Origin: an uncultured Tateyamaria sp.
Lineage (GTDB): Bacteria; Pseudomonadota; Alphaproteobacteria; Rhodobacterales; Rhodobacteraceae
DNA length: 64,000 bases
NCBI RefSeq assembly: GCF_947497045.1
Contig: NZ_CANMEU010000002.1
Coordinates: 310,001-374,000, forward strand
Reading direction: 5' to 3'
In this document: positions 60,552 to 64,000 of the stretch, piece by piece
How the letters are laid out: every line of letters begins with the position of its first letter
Position numbering within the stretch: position 1 is the stretch's first letter
The notes under the pieces: model-generated
Database searches by the model: none
What the model was told of the DNA's origin: nothing
The model's input: only the letters and a program-made list of their open reading frames with translations
Program-made: the position numbers and the translations under genes

Positions 60552-61274
60552 CTATCCAAGCACAGCCCGCAAAAGCCGTTTGCGCGCGGGTGGGATCGCG
60601 CCAATTTCAACGCCCGTAAACACATGCAAGGTGTTGAGTTGATCATCCACAACCGCGTGATCGCTAACCCACCCGCCCATCATCAAATATGTGCGCAACA
60701 GGGGTGGCATGCGCAGCATCGCCTTTTTTTCATCCGGCTTGCGGCGCAGGTGGGCCGCGTATCTGAAAACATGGGGAGCCTTGACGCGGGGCAGCCAGTG
60801 CTTGGGGGCCAGATGGCGCGCCTTGAGCATCGCAAATGCGTCCAGATAGTCCGCCGTCTCGGTACCTGCAAAGGACGAACAGCCAAACAGTAACGTCACA
60901 TCATTGGCATCGACATAGGCTGCCATCGCCCCCCACGCGACGCGCAGGATGTCAGGATCGCTCACCTCGGGGGCCACGCAAAAGCGGCCCATTTCAACCA
61001 GATTGCCCGCATACCCTTCCAAGGCTGTCAGTTCGTAATACTGCGCGGAATAGCTTTGAGAGATGTCACCGGCCGTCAATGGCATCATCCGAAAACAGCA
61101 CACAACCGCACCGTCCATCACCCGTCGGATCAGAATATGGACGCAGCGGGCATCAAAGACGTCTCCATCCAGATCGACCCCAAAGCAACGGGCGCGCAGG
61201 GCCCGGGCGGCAGCCATGTCATGCGCAGAACAGGCCCGCTCTGCCAGATAACGGCCCTTGGACAGCCCGATCAT
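60552..61274 (-). CDS. GNAT-type N-acyltransferase, OlsB-like
   Basis: 240 aa. It resembles the ornithine N-acyltransferase OlsB and related autoinducer-synthase-like GNAT proteins: CFGVDLDGDVFDARCVHILI near the N-terminus, then LVEMGRFCVAPEVSDPDILRVAWGAM (core strand and pantetheine loop). OlsB makes lyso-ornithine lipid, but the partner OlsA acyltransferase is not adjacent, so the assignment is tentative. Confidence 0.75.
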   Translation of the reverse strand: MIGLSKGRYLAERACSAHDMAAARALRARCFGVDLDGDVFDARCVHILIRRVMDGAVVCCFRMMPLTAGDISQSYSAQYYELTALEGYAGNLVEMGRFCVAPEVSDPDILRVAWGAMAAYVDANDVTLLFGCSSFAGTETADYLDAFAMLKARHLAPKHWLPRVKAPHVFRYAAHLRRKPDEKKAMLRMPPLLRTYLMMGGWVSDHAVVDDQLNTLHVFTGVEIGAIPPARKRLLRAVLG

Positions 61275-61350
61275 GTCTCACATCTCCTGCCATGGGCGGT
61301 GACACATGACGTATGCCACACCGCGCGTGACACCAAGGTGACAGGCCAGA

Positions 61351-61800
61351 TCAGTTGTCGCCAAAGACGCCGCCTGCCCCGATGCGCCCGATATTGCCAA
61401 AGAGCTGGCGAACGATGTTGGTATCGGTCACGCCACTTTCGGTCACACGGCGCGACAGGGATACGACGCGCCCGTCTTCAAGCCCGAACCGTTCGATGTT
61501 GGACAACACGCCCTCGTTGTCAAAGCTGACGGCCAGCACCTGACGTTCAACAATCTGGGGGCGGGTGAAGGCAAAAGTCCTGACCCGGCTGCGCACATAG
61601 AAATAGTTGCCACCCTCGAGCACGCCGCCCGCAGTCGGGGGTCCGACCAGGTCCTCGACCGAGGCGCGGGTATCGATCCCGACCACCAGTTCCTGAAGCT
61701 CCTCTTCGTTGGGAACATAGCCATGGTTGCGAAAGGTGGAGGAACAGCCCGCCAGCGAAAGGGCCAGAACTGCGGCCAGAAGTGGTGTAAAGGTCCGCAT
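61351..61800 (-). CDS. bamE: Outer membrane assembly lipoprotein BamE
   Basis: 149 aa. A lipoprotein signal peptide with lipobox LSLAGC (Cys at residue 19) precedes the SmpA/OmlA domain (ELVVGIDTRASVEDLVGPPTAGGVLEGGNYFYV). It is part of the BAM complex that folds outer-membrane barrels. Divergent from yceD, an arrangement usual in Rhodobacterales. Confidence 0.92.
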   Translation of the reverse strand: MRTFTPLLAAVLALSLAGCSSTFRNHGYVPNEEELQELVVGIDTRASVEDLVGPPTAGGVLEGGNYFYVRSRVRTFAFTRPQIVERQVLAVSFDNEGVLSNIERFGLEDGRVVSLSRRVTESGVTDTNIVRQLFGNIGRIGAGGVFGDN

Positions 61801-61903
61801 CGTGACCCCCCTTTGTTGCGCCGCCCCTTGCTCAGGAGGCGGAGTGCTTTTATCCCGACTTACTAAAAGGTTTCCCCCGGTTCAAGAAACGAAAGCGTCC
61901 AGC

Positions 61904-62470
61904 ATGTCAAAGACCCCTCCGTCACGGGCGGCCCTGCGTGTGGCCGACCTGTCCCAGAACAGCGATACCACCTTCGAAGTGACCCCTGACGCCGCCGCGA
62001 TGGCCGCCATCGCTGACGCGCTCGGGCTCAGCGGGCTGCGCAAGGTGCGCTTTGGCGGGGCGATCTCGGGGCACGGCGCGCGCGACTGGCAACTTGACGG
62101 CACATTGGGGGCCACCGTGACCCAACCCTGCGGCGTGACACTGGTGCCTGTCACCACCCGGCTCGATGTGCCCGTGCGCCGCCTGTTCGTGCATGACTTT
62201 CGCCCGGATGAGGATGTGGCCGAGGGCGACGAGGTCGAAATACCCGAGGATGACACCATCGAACCCCTTGGCCAGTGGATTGACCCCGAGGCGATCCTGA
62301 TCGAAGCGCTCAGCCTTTCGGTGCCTGAATATCCGCGCGCGCCGGATGCTGCATTGGGCGAAACGATTCTGAGCGAGCCGGGTGTGGCCCCCCTCACGGA
62401 CGAGGCCATTCGCCCCTTTGCGGGGCTTGCGGGCCTCAAGGCGCAGATGGAGGACGACGCAGAGGACTGA
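61904..62470 (+). CDS. yceD: YceD/DUF177 family protein
   Basis: 188 aa. Acidic protein encoded upstream of rpmF in most bacteria and linked to 23S rRNA handling. QPCGVTLVPVTTRLDVPVRRLFV contains the family Cys, and IDPEAILIEALSLSVPEYPRAP is typical. The conserved start is ATG 61904; the track's extension lies in the bamE divergent region. Confidence 0.87.
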   Translation: MSKTPPSRAALRVADLSQNSDTTFEVTPDAAAMAAIADALGLSGLRKVRFGGAISGHGARDWQLDGTLGATVTQPCGVTLVPVTTRLDVPVRRLFVHDFRPDEDVAEGDEVEIPEDDTIEPLGQWIDPEAILIEALSLSVPEYPRAPDAALGETILSEPGVAPLTDEAIRPFAGLAGLKAQMEDDAED

Positions 62471-62583
62471 TTTGCCCTTGCACGTAAGGACGGATCGGGT
62501 ATTTTGCGCCCTTCACGCAATTTTCGGTTGGACATAAGCTAGGCACTTGCCTAAACGCACGTCACACCTGATCAGGATGATCG

Positions 62584-62664
62584 AAACCGCGCCCCTTTGC
62601 CGGGCAACCCAAACCGCGCCCCTTTGCCGGGCAATTTAAACCGCGCCCCTTTGCCGGGCGACCT
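62584..62664. repeat. Three 27-bp tandem repeats upstream of rpmF
   Basis: AAACCGCGCCCCTTTGCCGG heads each unit at 62584, 62611 and 62638; units are 27 bp with differences only in the last few bases. Each unit contains GCCC-N7-GGGC, which could fold. The block ends 62 bp before rpmF. Confidence 0.92.
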
Positions 62665-62726
62665 GACAATCTCGCATCCCCATCGCTTTGCGATGCGGCT
62701 CTGCCCAAATCCAAAGGCCCATTCCA

Positions 62727-62933
62727 ATGGCTGTGCAACAGAATAAAGTGTCGAAATCGCGCCGCAACAACCGCCGCGCCCACGACAGCTTGACCGCCGC
62801 AAACCCCAACGAATGCACCAATTGTGGCGAGCTGAAACGCCCCCACCACATCTGTGCTGCCTGCGGTCACTATGACGATAACGAAGTCGTCGCCCTGACC
62901 GAAGAGATCGATCTGGAAGACGACGCGGCCTGA
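62727..62933 (+). CDS. rpmF: 50S ribosomal protein L32
   Basis: 68 aa. [22 protein letters not shown] is the conserved L32 start, and the zinc ribbon CTNC..CAAC is intact, so this is the zinc-binding form. The start is ATG 62727; the track adds 13 residues. It sits between yceD and plsX in the usual order. Confidence 0.97.
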   Translation: MAVQQNKVSKSRRNNRRAHDSLTAANPNECTNCGELKRPHHICAACGHYDDNEVVALTEEIDLEDDAA

Positions 62934-62967
62934 GTGGATTGAAAGCGACACAGCAAAACACAGCTCA

Positions 62968-64000
62968 ATGACGGCCCCCCCATCCGATACGGCCGACACG
63001 AGGTCAGCGCTCGCTTTTCCGATCATACTTTCTGTTGACGCAATGGGCGGGGACGCGGGCCCCGCCGTTGTTGTGTCTGGCTGTGCGACATCTGCACAGA
63101 TCAACCCTAAACTCGGCTTTATCCTGCACGGCCCCAAAGTCGAGCTTGAACGGCTGGTGGCGCGCCGCAAGGGTCTGGCCGATCGTTGCGAGATTCGCGA
63201 CACCACAGACGTCGTCACCATGGAAGACAAGCCCAGCCACGTTGTGCGCAATGGCAAGGACACCTCCATGTGGTCGGCCATCGAATCGGTGCGCGCAGGC
63301 GAGGCCACCGTGGCCGTCAGTTGCGGCAACACCGGGGCCCTGATGGCCTTGTCGATGATCCGCCTGCGTAAACTGCCCGGCGTGAACCGCCCTGCCATCG
63401 CGGTTTTGTACCCCAGCTCGAACCCTCAAGGCTTCAACGTGATGCTGGATGTGGGTGCGGACGTGCGCGCCGATGCCGATGATCTGCTGCGGTTCGCGCT
63501 CATGGGCGCGTCCTATGCCCGCAACGGCCTTGACCTGCCGCGCCCCCGCATCGGGCTGCTGAATGTGGGCACCGAAGAACACAAGGGCCGCGCCGAGCTG
63601 AAAGAGGCATACGAGCTGATCAAGGATCACGCGGACGCAGCCGATTTCGAGTTTGTCGGCTTTGTCGAGGGCGGCGATATATCGGGTGATATGGCGGATG
63701 TTGTCATCACCGACGGATTTACCGGCAATGTGGCCATCAAGACCGGCGAAGGCACCGCGACCCTGATTGGCGAACGGTTGCGCGAAGCCTTCAAATTCTC
63801 GCCCCTGTCGCGCCTCGCCTCACTGCTGGCCTTTACCTCGCTGCGCCGCCTCAAAAAGCGGATCGATCCGCGCCGGGTCAATGGGGGCGTGTTCCTTGGC
63901 CTCAATGGCACGGTTGTCAAATCGCACGGGGGCGCAGATGCTACGGGTGTGTCGGCCGCCATCAAGCTTGCGGCCCAATTGGCCGAACTCGGCTTTAACG
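62968..64000 (+). CDS. plsX: Phosphate acyltransferase PlsX (3' end beyond window)
   Basis: At least 344 aa; open to the end of the window, so missing from the ORF track. It converts acyl-ACP to acyl-phosphate for phospholipid synthesis. ILSVDAMGGDAGP opens the domain; CGNTGALMALSM, LLNVGTEEHKGRAELKEAYELI and DGFTGNVAIKTGEG are diagnostic. The ATG at 62968 gives a 20-residue N-terminal extension before the conserved region. fabH would be expected next. Confidence 0.96.
   Translation, partial: MTAPPSDTADTRSALAFPIILSVDAMGGDAGPAVVVSGCATSAQINPKLGFILHGPKVELERLVARRKGLADRCEIRDTTDVVTMEDKPSHVVRNGKDTSMWSAIESVRAGEATVAVSCGNTGALMALSMIRLRKLPGVNRPAIAVLYPSSNPQGFNVMLDVGADVRADADDLLRFALMGASYARNGLDLPRPRIGLLNVGTEEHKGRAELKEAYELIKDHADAADFEFVGFVEGGDISGDMADVVITDGFTGNVAIKTGEGTATLIGERLREAFKFSPLSRLASLLAFTSLRRLKKRIDPRRVNGGVFLGLNGTVVKSHGGADATGVSAAIKLAAQLAELGFN

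Overview
The window is high-GC, densely packed alphaproteobacterial chromosome. It most likely comes from a marine Roseobacter-group member of the Rhodobacteraceae. The evidence is a dus(nifR3)-ntrB-ntrC-ntrY-ntrX cluster, adjacent ctrA and sciP, DUF6456/DUF6477/DUF1127 proteins, a bamE / yceD-rpmF-plsX block, TTAA-N7-TTAA type CtrA boxes, and dispersed 'ttgaccaaaaatacc'-type repeats between genes. I see no rRNA, tRNA, insertion sequence, prophage or CRISPR array. This is core genome, with the interest concentrated in regulatory DNA and very small genes.

Layout. 1-8.4 kb: end of a penicillin acylase, rluE, hfq-hflX, the trkA-trkH potassium uptake operon, a lipoprotein and a SnoaL-like protein. 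8.4-15.6 kb: the nitrogen regulatory cluster, all on the minus strand. 15.8-17.9 kb: an overlapping ispD-ispF-pgpA-pncC operon, then the ammonium transporter. 19-26.8 kb: MmgE/PrpD protein, RatA/COQ10 protein, hpt, two c-type cytochromes, lipA, and a divergent DUF6456/DUF6477 pair whose shared promoter region holds DnaA boxes and a CtrA-like site. 26.9-38.7 kb: MttB-family methyltransferase, guaA with an ABM protein and DMT transporter, an OMPP1/FadL porin with an attenuator-like leader, an orphan ATPase, a MetA of acetyltransferase type, PPK2, TetR and a YrbL-like kinase. 38.9-44.5 kb: rpsI-rplM, a membrane/zinc-ribbon pair, a MocR regulator with its operators opposite a DUF1127 gene, a thioesterase and an enoyl-CoA hydratase. 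44.5-50.1 kb: a 79-nt hairpin, trmFO, a methyltransferase, gluQ, hisI, an IscU-like scaffold and a soluble chemoreceptor. 50.1-58.6 kb: an untracked 42-aa membrane ORF behind a LexA-type box, recG-ligA, ctrA, sciP, mnmA, an SDR and a hexapeptide acetyltransferase. 58.6-64 kb: an Uup-type ABC-F ATPase, an OlsB-like acyltransferase, bamE, yceD, rpmF and the start of plsX.

How it works together. The nitrogen block is a sensor/regulator set; both of its AAA+ regulators lack the sigma-54 contact loop. The ctrA-sciP region is a cell-cycle/motility control point, and it carries both CtrA boxes and a GAAC-N7-GAAC (LexA-type) box. The best candidate for something undescribed is the small membrane-protein gene at 50322-50450. 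It has a Shine-Dalgarno, an upstream SOS box and a downstream intrinsic terminator, and is arranged like a SidA-type SOS-induced division inhibitor. That function is inferred from arrangement, not from homology.

All calls come from reading the sequence by eye. Start codons were re-chosen where the ORF track began at non-ATG codons or ran into upstream DNA.
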